From Seohaeicola saemankumensis (GTDB lineage: Bacteria; Pseudomonadota; Alphaproteobacteria; Rhodobacterales; Rhodobacteraceae): 64,000 nt of DNA. The notes beneath the pieces were generated by a model. The model worked only from the letters and a program-made list of their open reading frames with translations. It ran no database searches and was not told the origin of the DNA. The first letter of the stretch is position 1. Each line of letters opens with the position of its first letter. The stretch covers positions 1 to 64,000 of the forward strand of contig NZ_JAIUZI010000005.1 of assembly GCF_020171285.1 (NCBI RefSeq), in the 5' to 3' direction. The position numbers and the translations under genes were made by a program. Below, one piece after another: positions 7,922 to 15,899 of this stretch.

Positions 7922-8830
7922 GTGTACGGTCCTAGCAGCGCTGCGAAATTGCACTGGCGCATCTATCTCGCCCAAATATCTAGGCTTCGAGTTTCCATTT
8001 CCGGATGACACTCGACTGGCGCCAAGCGCGGCGCATGGGAAGCGCTAAGATCAAAACAATCTTGACTGCAAATTCAAGTTCAACCGTATGTGTTTGCGCT
8101 AGATCGCAAGTGTGGTTTGGGCCCTTTGCCTCCAGGTAAATCCGCAATCTATGCCTTCCTTAGATCGATGGAGCGTTGGTGCGATCCGTGAGTATATTAA
8201 ACGGTTTCCACGGCACAGGGGTGCAATCAGTTTGCAGATCTGTTCGCGTGTCCGGTATCGGCGCTCAAGCAGACATTCGCTTCTGCCGTTGAAGCGTTCA
8301 TTTTGTCCGCGACCCGGTCATTGCCGAAGTGAAAATGCTGCGCCAAGCACTAATGGCAGGAATGCGAAAGCTGCAGTGCGGCGCCCGACGAACCTGCGGA
8401 GGTCCGGTCTGGGCCGTCACCGGTCGAAGGTTTCTGTAGACTTGCAGTGGAGCATCAGCGGCGCGGGGGACGAGACTGGCAGTCAATTCTTCAGCCTGAG
8501 CACGTGCTGCGCGTCAAAAACCGTTTGCTGCAACTTTCGGTGTCAAAGTTTGAAAAACTTGGTGTCACTCTACACACGCTACAGCAACTTTCGGTGTCAA
8601 AGTTTGAAAAACTCGGTGTCACGCTACATCGAATCCACCGATATTTTGAGCACCTCGCCGTTCTGTCCACGACTTATTGTAGTTATCCCCAAAAATAGGG
8701 GTTGCCAGAAAAGCAGCCACATCGCACCATATCTTGTACAGGCACGGGGGATCGCCCCGTTTTGTAGAGCAGTCACCTAGCGCTTGGGGCGCTGCAGTCC
8801 CCTGCTGCTAGAAATCAGTGAGGTGGCACC
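7922..8830. other. Long non-coding region with decayed sequence
   Basis: About 900 bases lie between the AraC gene and the YbjN gene. Frames that stay open here give low-complexity Arg/Ser/Cys-rich products with no family resemblance, so I call no gene. The stretch 8270-8470 contains shuffled, partly palindromic sequence of the sort often left between roseobacter genes. The notable item is the ordered repeat at 8530-8628. A small stem, ACGGGG/CCCCGT at 8744-8760 followed by TTTTG, is too weak to call a terminator. Confidence 0.5.
8530..8628. repeat. Direct 54-bp repeat with internal dyads
   Basis: A unit beginning GCAACTTTCGGTGTCAAAG occurs at 8530 and again at 8584, exactly 54 bases apart, with only two differences over the 45 bases shared. 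Each unit contains the dyad AAGTTT-GAA-AAACTT (last base changed in the second copy) between two GGTGTCA heptamers 22 bases apart. Four heptamers thus lie in a regular 22/32/22 spacing. This organisation suits protein binding, either as an operator/iteron cluster or as the multi-repeat end of a lost IS21-like transposon. No transposase or replication gene is adjacent. Confidence 0.75.
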
Positions 8831-9331
8831 ATGGCCCTTTCCGAGCAGTTTTTGGAAGAAGACATTCACCCGATTGATATCGTTGAGCACATCGCAGCGC
8901 ATCATGATTGGGATTTCGACCGCATTGGCGACGACCAGATCGCCATGGCCGTCGAGGGGCAGTGGCGGACCTATTCGATAACGCTGGCCTGGTCGGGATA
9001 TGACGAAACGCTGCGGCTGGTCTGTACTTATGAGATGGAACCACCCGACGACAGCCTTGCCAAGCTCTATGAATTGATCAATGCAATGAACGATCAGTGC
9101 TGGGCCGGGGCGTTCACCTATTGGGGCGAGCAAAAGCTCATGGTTTATCGTTACGGTCTGGTGCTGGCTGGCGGGCAGGTGGCCAGCCCCGAACAGATCG
9201 ACACGATGATCAGTACTGCGGTGTTGAGTGCAGAGCGTTATTACCCGGCGATCCAGCTGATGGTTTGGGGCGGGCGCAGTCCGATGGAAGCGATGCAGGT
9301 TGCCATTGCAGAGGCCTACGGCCGGGCGTAA
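8831..9331 (+). CDS. YbjN domain protein
   Basis: The 166-residue protein matches the YbjN family in length and pattern: DIVEHIAAHHDWDFDRIGDD, a central beta-sheet (QWRTYSITLAWSGYDETLRL), and YELINAMNDQCWAGAFTYW in the second half. The fold resembles type III secretion chaperones and E. coli YbjN affects stress and motility, but no reaction is known. It is cytoplasmic. GAGGTG precedes the ATG. It sits 41 bases before proC in the same direction and the two are probably co-transcribed with csaA, a grouping common in Rhodobacteraceae. Confidence 0.9.
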   Translation: MALSEQFLEEDIHPIDIVEHIAAHHDWDFDRIGDDQIAMAVEGQWRTYSITLAWSGYDETLRLVCTYEMEPPDDSLAKLYELINAMNDQCWAGAFTYWGEQKLMVYRYGLVLAGGQVASPEQIDTMISTAVLSAERYYPAIQLMVWGGRSPMEAMQVAIAEAYGRA

Positions 9332-9372
9332 ATCTCTGCCCCGGGTTACTGCTGAGGGAAGGGGCAACGCCG

Positions 9373-10188
9373 ATGGACATGTCAGATATTTCGGACCGGG
9401 GGCTCGCGCTGTTGGGCTGCGGCAAGATGGGCTCGGCTATGTTGGCTGGCTGGCTGGATCGGGGGCTGGCGCCGTCGTCGGTCTGGGTCATGGATCCTTA
9501 TCCCTCGGACTGGCTGAAAGCGCAGGGCGTACATATCAACGCGGATCTGCCGGACGATCTTGCTGTTGCGGTCGTGGCTGTGAAGCCGCAAATGATGGGG
9601 GCGGCGCTGCCCGCCTTTCAAGCTTTGGGAGGGGGCGGAACTCTGTTCGTATCGGTTGCGGCCGGTACATTGTTGAAGACGTTCGAGGCCAGCTTTGGCG
9701 CCTCTACCCCGATTGTCAGGGCTATGCCAAACACGCCCGCAGCCATCGGGCGCGGTGTCACGGCCCTGGTCGGAAACCAGGCAGCCAGCGCAGAGGATAT
9801 GGCGACCGCCAGAGCCCTCCTGGCCGCCGTTGGACAGACCGTGCAACTGGAGAACGAGGCACAGATGGACGCGGTGACGGCGGTGAGCGGTTCGGGACCG
9901 GCCTATGTGTTCCACCTGATCGAGACCCTGGCCGCGGCGGGGGTGGCGCAGGGCCTGCCCGAGGCCATGGCGATGCAGCTTGCCAAGGCGACCGTGGGCG
10001 GGGCTGGCGCGCTGGCGGAGACTGCGGAGGACGATCCGAGCCAGTTGCGGGTCAATGTGACAAGCCCAAACGGCACGACGCAGGCTGCGCTTGAGGTGCT
10101 GATGGACGAGGCCGCCGGCTTTCCGCCGTTGCTGGCGCGTGCGGTCAAGGCGGCGGCAGACCGATCACGGGAGCTGAGCCATGAGTGA
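9373..10188 (+). CDS. proC: Pyrroline-5-carboxylate reductase
   Basis: The enzyme reduces 1-pyrroline-5-carboxylate to proline with NAD(P)H, the last step of proline synthesis. The N-terminal Rossmann motif is LALLGCGKMGSAMLAGWL; further hallmarks are VRAMPNTPAAIGRGVTAL, DAVTAVSGSGPAYVFHLIE and the C-terminal VTSPNGTTQAALEVL, the family signature. At 271 residues it has the usual length. The start with GAGGGAAGG upstream is used; the frame is open further upstream through the YbjN gene but without homology. The stop overlaps the start of csaA by eight bases. Confidence 0.97.
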   Translation: MDMSDISDRGLALLGCGKMGSAMLAGWLDRGLAPSSVWVMDPYPSDWLKAQGVHINADLPDDLAVAVVAVKPQMMGAALPAFQALGGGGTLFVSVAAGTLLKTFEASFGASTPIVRAMPNTPAAIGRGVTALVGNQAASAEDMATARALLAAVGQTVQLENEAQMDAVTAVSGSGPAYVFHLIETLAAAGVAQGLPEAMAMQLAKATVGGAGALAETAEDDPSQLRVNVTSPNGTTQAALEVLMDEAAGFPPLLARAVKAAADRSRELSHE

Positions 10189-10519
10189 GATCAGCTTTGA
10201 CGATTTTCTGAAAGTCGATATTCGGGTCGGTCGGGTGGTGCGGGCCGAACCATTCCCCGAAGCCCGCAAACCGGCCATCAAGCTGTGGGTCGATTACGGG
10301 GCCGAGATCGGCGAGAAAAAGTCATCGGCCCAGATCACCAGGCACTACGAACCGGAGCAGCTGATTGGCAAGCAGGTCCTCGCGGTGGTGAATTTCCCGC
10401 CCCGGCAAATCGGCAAGTTCATGTCCGAGGCATTGGTGTTGGGTATTCCCGACGCCGATGGCGAAGTCGTCCTGCTGACTCCTGATCTGCAGGTCCCCGA
10501 AGGCGGGCGCATGTACTAG
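10181..10519 (+). CDS. csaA: tRNA-binding domain chaperone CsaA
   Basis: The 112-residue protein is a single OB-fold tRNA-binding domain (FLKVDIRVGRVVRAEPFPEA, then KQVLAVVNFPPRQIGKFMSE and EVVLLTPD), the pattern of CsaA, a dimeric protein related to the C-terminal domain of MetRS and to Trbp111. In Bacillus it has been linked to protein export; in proteobacteria its role is unsettled. It starts inside the end of proC and is followed two bases later by the convergent tdk gene. The stop codons of both genes lie within the palindrome CTAGTACTAG. Confidence 0.9.
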   Translation: MSEISFDDFLKVDIRVGRVVRAEPFPEARKPAIKLWVDYGAEIGEKKSSAQITRHYEPEQLIGKQVLAVVNFPPRQIGKFMSEALVLGIPDADGEVVLLTPDLQVPEGGRMY

Positions 10520-10521
10520 TA

Positions 10522-11112
10522 CTAGGGAGCGGGGCGATCGCCCATCGCCTCGCGCCAGTGGCGACGGCAAAGCGAAAGGTAGGTTTCGTTTCCGCCGATC
10601 TGTACCTGCGCACCTTCGCGGATAACTTGCCCGCTGTCGTCCATCCTGACCACCATGGTGGCTTTTTTACCGCACCGGCAAATGGTGCGTACCTCGCGCA
10701 TTTCGTCCGCCAGCGCCAGCAACGTGGCTGACCCGGGAAACAGTTCGCCCCTGAAATCGACGCGCAACCCGTAGCACAGAACGGGCAGGTCCAGGTCGTC
10801 GACCACGCGCGCAAGTTGCCAGACCTGATCCGGGGTCAGAAACTGTGCCTCGTCGACAAAGACGCAGGCGATCGTACCTTTATCCAGCCGGGTCGCGATC
10901 ATGTCGAGCAGATCGTCCCCCGCGTCGAACGTGTCGGCATCCGATCCGATCCCGATGCGCGAGGCGATTCGGCCCGCACCGGCACGCTTGTCCAGCCGGG
11001 CGGTCAGCAAATAGGTGTCCATACCGTGTTCGCGGTAGTTGTGAGACGCTTGCAGCAAAACGGTGGATTTGCCGGCGTTCATGGTGGAGTAGTTGAAGTA
11101 GAGCTTTGCCAT
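10522..11112 (-). CDS. tdk: Thymidine kinase
   Basis: This type II thymidine kinase phosphorylates thymidine with ATP in the salvage pathway. It shows the P-loop STMNAGKSTVLL (residues 9-20), the Walker B/catalytic motif VFVDEAQFL (Glu88 as base), the lasso region, and the zinc site formed by CRCGKK and CRRHW near residues 145-185. Length (196) is normal. It is convergent with csaA and has a free upstream region of some 370 bases, so it is probably transcribed alone. Confidence 0.96.
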   Translation of the reverse strand: MAKLYFNYSTMNAGKSTVLLQASHNYREHGMDTYLLTARLDKRAGAGRIASRIGIGSDADTFDAGDDLLDMIATRLDKGTIACVFVDEAQFLTPDQVWQLARVVDDLDLPVLCYGLRVDFRGELFPGSATLLALADEMREVRTICRCGKKATMVVRMDDSGQVIREGAQVQIGGNETYLSLCRRHWREAMGDRPAP

Positions 11113-11430
11113 GCGTCGGGTCTAGGAAAAGCGACCGAGGATCGCAACCACCGACTGTGCTCGTCGGTTCAGGTACAAAGGCCCGCCATCACGGGGTGCA
11201 GCAATCCGGGACGGAACGGCCCTGGGGATGGATGGGGTGCGACCCAGCAATGACGGTGCCTCGTGACCAAGAAACAATGGCCATGGTTGCGGGCAAACCA
11301 AAAGAACAACACCCGCGATCCACTCTTTAAACGGTGTGAAATGCCACCACTCACTCTTCAAATATCCCCGAAAACCTGAGGGATAGCCAAGTATTTGCAT
11401 TTCGACTACAAATACAAAATGGGAAAAGTA
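11113..11430. other. Non-coding region between tdk and CII-like gene
   Basis: This stretch separates the two divergent genes. The right half (11340-11430) is AT-rich for this genome and contains a TACAAAATGG sequence that recurs at the start codon of the downstream gene, so the promoter of that gene is likely here. I found no well-matched -35/-10 pair and no small gene with support. Confidence 0.4.
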
Positions 11431-11467
11431 CAGGGCCATTCCCCCTATGTCGGGGGGGATGGCCCTG
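11431..11467 (+). promoter_or_regulatory. 15-bp hairpin in the leader of the CII-like gene
   Basis: CAGGGCCATTCCCCC pairs with GGGGGGATGGCCCTG with a single T/G wobble; the loop is seven bases. The stem ends 21 bases before ATG 11489. In RNA this would be a very stable leader structure close to the ribosome site GGGAAG, which it leaves free but could crowd. The same dyad in DNA is a possible operator for an autoregulating protein. Confidence 0.55.
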
Positions 11468-11488
11468 CCAGATGCTGGGAAGTACAAA

Positions 11489-11950
11489 ATGGCCGATTAT
11501 GGCGCGTATCTGAAGAAACACACCGAAGCCCTGGTCAAAGACGTAGGGATCGAGGCTGCTTGCCGGATCACGGGCAAGTCAAAGGCGACGCTGGGCCGTT
11601 ACTATTCAGACAATGCCGAACATGCCGACCGTTTCATGCCAGTGGATGCGGTGGCCAGACTGGAGGAGGTCTCCAGCTACCCGCATGTAACCAGCGCGCT
11701 TGCGGAGTTGCAGAAAATCACGCTGTCCTACGACGACAGGCGGCCCAACTCTCCGGACACTGGCGGCGTCAACGCGGATGTCATCGCGCTGAGCCAGCGG
11801 TTCGCGATGTTGATGAGCGAGTACCAGCAAGCGATGGAAGATGGCATCATCACCGTGAACGAAGCCAAACGCCTGCTCCGGGAAACTGTTCTGTTGCAGC
11901 AGGTGCTGGTCGACATGAAGCTGCACCTTGAAGCCGAAGGCGCGGATTAA
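11489..11950 (+). CDS. Putative phage CII-like regulatory protein
   Basis: The 153-residue protein begins MADYGAYLKKHTEALVKDVG and then has GIEAACRITGKSKATLGRYY, a helix-turn-helix-like segment, followed by RFMPVDAVARLEEVSSYPHV, which resembles the arrangement in CII/CP76-type phage regulators. The C-terminal half is helical (MLMSEYQQAMEDGI, LLRETVLLQQVL). Similar proteins are frequent in Rhodobacteraceae. The ATG at 11489 is chosen because the family-like sequence begins there; ATG 11447 lies inside the leader hairpin. It may be a domesticated phage regulator; targets unknown. Confidence 0.7.
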   Translation: MADYGAYLKKHTEALVKDVGIEAACRITGKSKATLGRYYSDNAEHADRFMPVDAVARLEEVSSYPHVTSALAELQKITLSYDDRRPNSPDTGGVNADVIALSQRFAMLMSEYQQAMEDGIITVNEAKRLLRETVLLQQVLVDMKLHLEAEGAD

Positions 11951-11973
11951 TTGCGCCGTGAGACACGGCGCCT

Positions 11974-13098
11974 TCAGGCGTGTCGGCGCAGAATCACCGA
12001 GCCGACGGAGTAACCCGCACCGAATGAGCAGATCAGCCCTATGTCGCCCTCCGTCAGATCATCTGAGTTTTGAGAGAATGCGATGATAGAGCCGGCCGAT
12101 GATGTGTTGGCGTAATCCTGCAGGATATTTGGCTGTTCACTTGGCTCAGGGGTGCGGCCCATCACCTTTTTGCCGATGAAATCGTTCATGGACTTGTTGG
12201 CCTGATGCAACCAAAGCCGTTTCAGGCCGGTGTTCGCGATGTCCATATCGGTGATGTGGTCGGTGATGTGCTGGCTGACCATTGGGACGACTTCCTTGAA
12301 CACCTTGCGGCCGTTCTGCATGAACTGCATGTCGCGGCGGTCCTTGACCCCGTCGGGACGCGAGCGGCGCAAGAAGCCGTTGTTGTTTCGAATGTTGTTG
12401 GAAAATTCGGTGGCGCAGCGGGTTGAGATGATCTCGAAGCACGGCCCGGTCGCGTCTTCCATTCGCTCGATCAGCGTGGCGGTGGCCACATCACCAAAGA
12501 TGAAGTGACAATCGCGGTCGCGCCATTCCAGATGGCCCGAGCAGATCTCGGGGTTGACGACCAGCGCCGAGCGGATGGTTCCCGCGCGCACCATGTCGGC
12601 GGCGGCCTGGATGCCAAAGGTCGCGGACGAACAGGCAACGTTCATGTCAAAGGCAAAACCCTCGATACCCAGCAATTTCTGGATCTCGATGGCCACGGCG
12701 GGGTAGGCGCGTTCCATGTTGGAGGCTGCGCAGATCACGGCATCCACGTCGGCGGCGGTCTTGCCTGCCTGCGCCAGCGCCTTTTGCGCGGCGTCCACTG
12801 CCATTTCGGCCATCACGCCGGGTTCATCATCGCTGCGCTGGCGCAGCTGCGGGTACATGATGTCCGGATTCAGCACGCCTGTCTTGTCCAGCACAAAGCG
12901 CTGTTCGATACCGGAGGCCTTGACGATGAACTCTTCGGAAGAGTGTGGGATCGCGTCGACGGTGCCTGCGGCAATCGCGCCGGCGTTCAGGGCGTTTTGC
13001 TTATCGGCATAGGCATTGAACGCTTGGACCAGTTCGGCGTTGGTTATGACGTTCTCTGGGGTGAATACCCCTGTGCCTGTGATGGCGGGCTGGTGCAT
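11974..13098 (-). CDS. Beta-ketoacyl-ACP synthase III-like protein
   Basis: The 374-residue protein has the thiolase-fold KAS III triad: Cys156 in NVACSSATFG, His298 in LWLHQANKSM and Asn331 in YANTSSAGSI. KAS III enzymes condense an acyl-CoA with malonyl-ACP to start fatty acid chains. It is longer than E. coli FabH (317 residues) because of an insertion near residues 25-60 (AYADKQNALNAGAI), a trait of a second, FabH2-like group in alphaproteobacteria. It stands alone, not with plsX, so it is likely an additional synthase rather than the housekeeping one; its acyl preference is unknown. It is divergent from phaC. Confidence 0.85.
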   Translation of the reverse strand: MHQPAITGTGVFTPENVITNAELVQAFNAYADKQNALNAGAIAAGTVDAIPHSSEEFIVKASGIEQRFVLDKTGVLNPDIMYPQLRQRSDDEPGVMAEMAVDAAQKALAQAGKTAADVDAVICAASNMERAYPAVAIEIQKLLGIEGFAFDMNVACSSATFGIQAAADMVRAGTIRSALVVNPEICSGHLEWRDRDCHFIFGDVATATLIERMEDATGPCFEIISTRCATEFSNNIRNNNGFLRRSRPDGVKDRRDMQFMQNGRKVFKEVVPMVSQHITDHITDMDIANTGLKRLWLHQANKSMNDFIGKKVMGRTPEPSEQPNILQDYANTSSAGSIIAFSQNSDDLTEGDIGLICSFGAGYSVGSVILRRHA

Positions 13099-13490
13099 GT
13101 GGGCCTCCTGCGCAGTGGAGGAAGTTGGCCCAAGTGAGCCATGAAGGTCAAGCGGTGCCGCCGAAAAAAGAGGCGTTCAAGCAGGCTTTGCGCCACCGTA
13201 GGGGGTCAACCGCCGGGATTGCCGGAGGTGCCCGGAGCAAGCATTGGCGTTAACGCGCGCAAGGTTGGCCCGCGCACGGGGCAAAACCGGACAAAGCGGC
13301 GCAAAATCGTGCATCGGTCATGTAGCCGTCATGTGGTGCCAGTAACTTTGGGCAGATCCCTTGAATTCGCCCGATCAAAACTGTGGGTTTGTCCTATGTC
13401 AAAGTCAGCGGCCTGCGTATTTGCTTTTAGAGCGGCACAGCCACAATTTGCATACCGAATCTTCTAAATGCAGTCCGGGACCGTATTGAC
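13099..13490. other. Divergent control region between ketosynthase and phaC
   Basis: About 390 bases separate the two divergent genes. The part near 13340-13480 is AT-richer and should hold both promoters. A TTGACA lies on the minus strand (13397-13402) but lacks a good -10 partner at the right distance. I see no clear PhaR-type CTGC-N-GCAG site. A frame open from 13141 gives a basic, low-complexity product and is not called. Confidence 0.4.
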
Positions 13491-15248
13491 ATGACCGACA
13501 CCGCCGCTAACGAACCCTTGGATGAAACGGGTGTGAACGGGCGCGACCCAGACCATGATCCCGGCGACATGCTGGACACAGCCTATCGTGCATGGCTCAG
13601 TGAATTCACCGGAGGGCTGTCGCCTGCGGCGGCGGCACAACCGTTGCTGGACTGGGCGGCCCATCTGGCCCATGCGCCGGGAAAACAAGCCCAACTGATG
13701 CAGCTCGCGGCGGACAATTGGATCCGGTTCGGGGCCTATCTGGTCCAGGGCGGAGATACAGGAAAAGCCCCTGTTTCTGTTGATCCAAAGGACAGAAGGT
13801 TCAATCACGAGACGTGGCAGGCACAGCCGTTTCACGCGATGCAGCAGGCATTTCTGCTGGGGCAAAGCTGGTGGGATGAGGCAACCACGGGAGTGCGCGG
13901 CGTGTCCGCTTCCAGCGAGAAAGCGGTCAATTTCGCGGCCCGGCAGCTGCTCGATGCGATGTCGCCGGCAAACTACCTGCCCTCCAATCCCGAGATATTG
14001 GCACGCACCGTCGAGAGCCGTGGCCAGAACCTGCGGCTGGGTCTGCAGAACTATCTCGAAGATCTTCGCTATGCCACGCTGAAAGAAAAGGCGCCCGTCT
14101 CAGAAGCGTACCGAGTCGGCGAAACGATGGCGGTGACACCGGGAAAAGTGGTGTTCCGTAACCGGCTGATCGAGCTGATCCAATATGAACCGGTCACCGG
14201 CGCGGTGCATCCTGAACCCGTGTTGATCGTGCCCGCCTGGATCATGAAGTACTACATTCTCGATCTCAGCCCCGAGAATTCGATGATCAAATACCTGACG
14301 GAACAGGGGTTCACCGTATTCGCCATATCCTGGCGCAACCCGGGCGAGGATGACGCCGATCTGGGGATGGATGATTACCGCGTGCTTGGGCCGATGGCGG
14401 CGCTTGATCAAATCGGTCAGTTGACCGGCGCAGAGCGTATTCACACTGTTGGCTATTGCCTCGGCGGTACCTTGCTGAGCATCGCTGCGGCGGCGATGGC
14501 GCGGGACGATGACAACCGTCTTGCCAGTATCACGCTGCTGGCCGCCCAGATGGACTTTACCGAGGCTGGCGAGCTGACGCTTTTCATCAATGACGGGCAG
14601 GTCGCCTTTCTCGAAGATATGATGTGGAAGACCGGCTATCTGGACGCCGACCAGATGGCGGGCGCATTTCAGGTACTGCGGTCGAACGACCTGATCTGGT
14701 CCAGGGTTCAGCACCAGTACCTGATGGGCGAGCGCCCTCACATCAATGATATGATGGCCTGGAACGCTGACACCACGCGGATGCCTTATCGGATGCATTC
14801 AGAATACCTGCGCCAGATGTTCCTGGATAACGCCTTTGCCGCCGGCAAATACAAGGTCGACGGGCGGAAGGTAACGCCCCATGACATCACCGCCCCGATC
14901 TTTGCCGTCGGCACCGAGACCGATCATGTGGCGCCATGGAAATCGGCCTACAAGACCACGGTGCTGACCCGGTCCGATGTGACCTTTGTGCTGACCAATG
15001 GCGGCCATAACGCGGGTGTGGTTTCCGAGCCGGGGCACAGGCATCGCCACTATCGCGTGCGCGACAACCTGGCGAACGAGCACGAATTGCCACCCGAGGA
15101 ATGGGAGGCCGCAGCCGAGCGGCGCGAGGGGTCGTGGTGGCCGGAGTGGGCTGCATGGTTGGCCGCGCGCTCGGGTGAACAAGGGCCACTGCCGCCGATG
15201 GGGCCGGCCCTGTGCGACGCACCAGGCACCTATGTGATGATGCGCTAG
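13491..15248 (+). CDS. phaC: Class I poly(3-hydroxyalkanoate) synthase
   Basis: PhaC polymerises (R)-3-hydroxyacyl-CoA into PHA granules. The catalytic triad is clear: Cys323 in the lipase-like box GYCLGG, Asp478 in VGTETDHVAPW and His506 in NGGHNAG. The N-terminal domain (NYLPSNPEILARTVES, GLQNYLEDL) is that of class I enzymes, and 585 residues is normal. A TTGACATG sequence overlaps the start. No phaZ, phaP, phaR, phaA or phaB lies nearby; in this family phaC is often followed or preceded by phaZ and phasin genes, so this is either a displaced copy or one of several. Confidence 0.96.
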   Translation: MTDTAANEPLDETGVNGRDPDHDPGDMLDTAYRAWLSEFTGGLSPAAAAQPLLDWAAHLAHAPGKQAQLMQLAADNWIRFGAYLVQGGDTGKAPVSVDPKDRRFNHETWQAQPFHAMQQAFLLGQSWWDEATTGVRGVSASSEKAVNFAARQLLDAMSPANYLPSNPEILARTVESRGQNLRLGLQNYLEDLRYATLKEKAPVSEAYRVGETMAVTPGKVVFRNRLIELIQYEPVTGAVHPEPVLIVPAWIMKYYILDLSPENSMIKYLTEQGFTVFAISWRNPGEDDADLGMDDYRVLGPMAALDQIGQLTGAERIHTVGYCLGGTLLSIAAAAMARDDDNRLASITLLAAQMDFTEAGELTLFINDGQVAFLEDMMWKTGYLDADQMAGAFQVLRSNDLIWSRVQHQYLMGERPHINDMMAWNADTTRMPYRMHSEYLRQMFLDNAFAAGKYKVDGRKVTPHDITAPIFAVGTETDHVAPWKSAYKTTVLTRSDVTFVLTNGGHNAGVVSEPGHRHRHYRVRDNLANEHELPPEEWEAAAERREGSWWPEWAAWLAARSGEQGPLPPMGPALCDAPGTYVMMR

Positions 15249-15252
15249 GCGG

Positions 15253-15744
15253 TCAGAACCGGAATCCGATGCTGATACCGAGGACGCCCGACACCTCGCC
15301 ATCGACGAAATCCGCATTGATTTCTGGCTTGAGTGAATATCCACCTTCCATCTCAAACTCGTAACCCAAACCCAGGCGGAACAAAAACTCCTCCTGTCCG
15401 CCCTCGATCTCGACACCGGGCATCGTGGTGATCTGCCAGCCATCGCCGACGTTGAAAACGATCGGCACACCGATGACCCATGCATCCAGCGATTTGGTGG
15501 CGTATTCGGCCAGGATCCCGGCTGATACAACGTCAGAGAAGGAATATCGGTATGATGCACCTAGAGAGAACGCGTGCTCCCTGTGGCCGTGATGATCGGC
15601 ATAGGTGCTGCCAATAAAGAGTTCCAGGATGTTGGGACCACTTTCTGCAACGCTCTCGCTATGGGGTGTCTCGGCGTCCAGGGGCGCGGTGAGCACGGCG
15701 ATCCCAGCCGAAGCGGACAGAATGGAAACGAAAAACGGGCGCAT
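15253..15744 (-). CDS. Putative outer-membrane beta-barrel protein
   Basis: The product begins MRPFFVSILSASAGIAVLTA, a signal peptide with cleavage likely near LDAETP. The remaining 140 residues alternate hydrophobic and polar residues in strand-like segments rich in Gly and aromatics (FSLGASYRYSFSDVVSAGIL, FRLGLGYEFEMEGGYSLKP) and end in GVLGISIGFRF, whose terminal Phe is a typical outer-membrane insertion signal. About eight strands fit an OmpA/OmpW-size barrel. A start at 15774 would add ten residues before the signal. It is convergent with phaC with four bases between. Function unknown. Confidence 0.7.
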   Translation of the reverse strand: MRPFFVSILSASAGIAVLTAPLDAETPHSESVAESGPNILELFIGSTYADHHGHREHAFSLGASYRYSFSDVVSAGILAEYATKSLDAWVIGVPIVFNVGDGWQITTMPGVEIEGGQEEFLFRLGLGYEFEMEGGYSLKPEINADFVDGEVSGVLGISIGFRF

Positions 15745-15899
15745 GGAAACCAACCCAAAGCTGAAGAGCGCCATGTCGACGCTCGATCAGCATAAGGCAA
15801 AACGTAGAATTTCCAAAACGGCCAATCATATGCGGCCGACGAAAGGGCGGACATCTCTGTCCGCCTATGACGCTCGGTACCCTTCGTCCCAGGCTTCGG

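Noticed and set aside
8530..8628. CRISPR array
   Set aside because: Only two units with identical-type spacing and near-identical whole units; no variable spacers and no cas genes.
8744..8764. ACGGGG/CCCCGT stem followed by TTTTG as terminator
   Set aside because: Short stem, weak T-run and no gene ending nearby.
8112..8780. 222-codon frame in the non-coding region
   Set aside because: Arg/Ser/Cys-rich composition, contains the 54-bp repeat translated twice, no ribosome site.
10515..10526. CTAGTACTAG palindrome over two stop codons
   Set aside because: Explained by the two convergent TAG codons lying side by side; too short for a site.
13141..13467. 108-codon basic frame before phaC
   Set aside because: Low complexity, lies in the divergent promoter region, no family resemblance.
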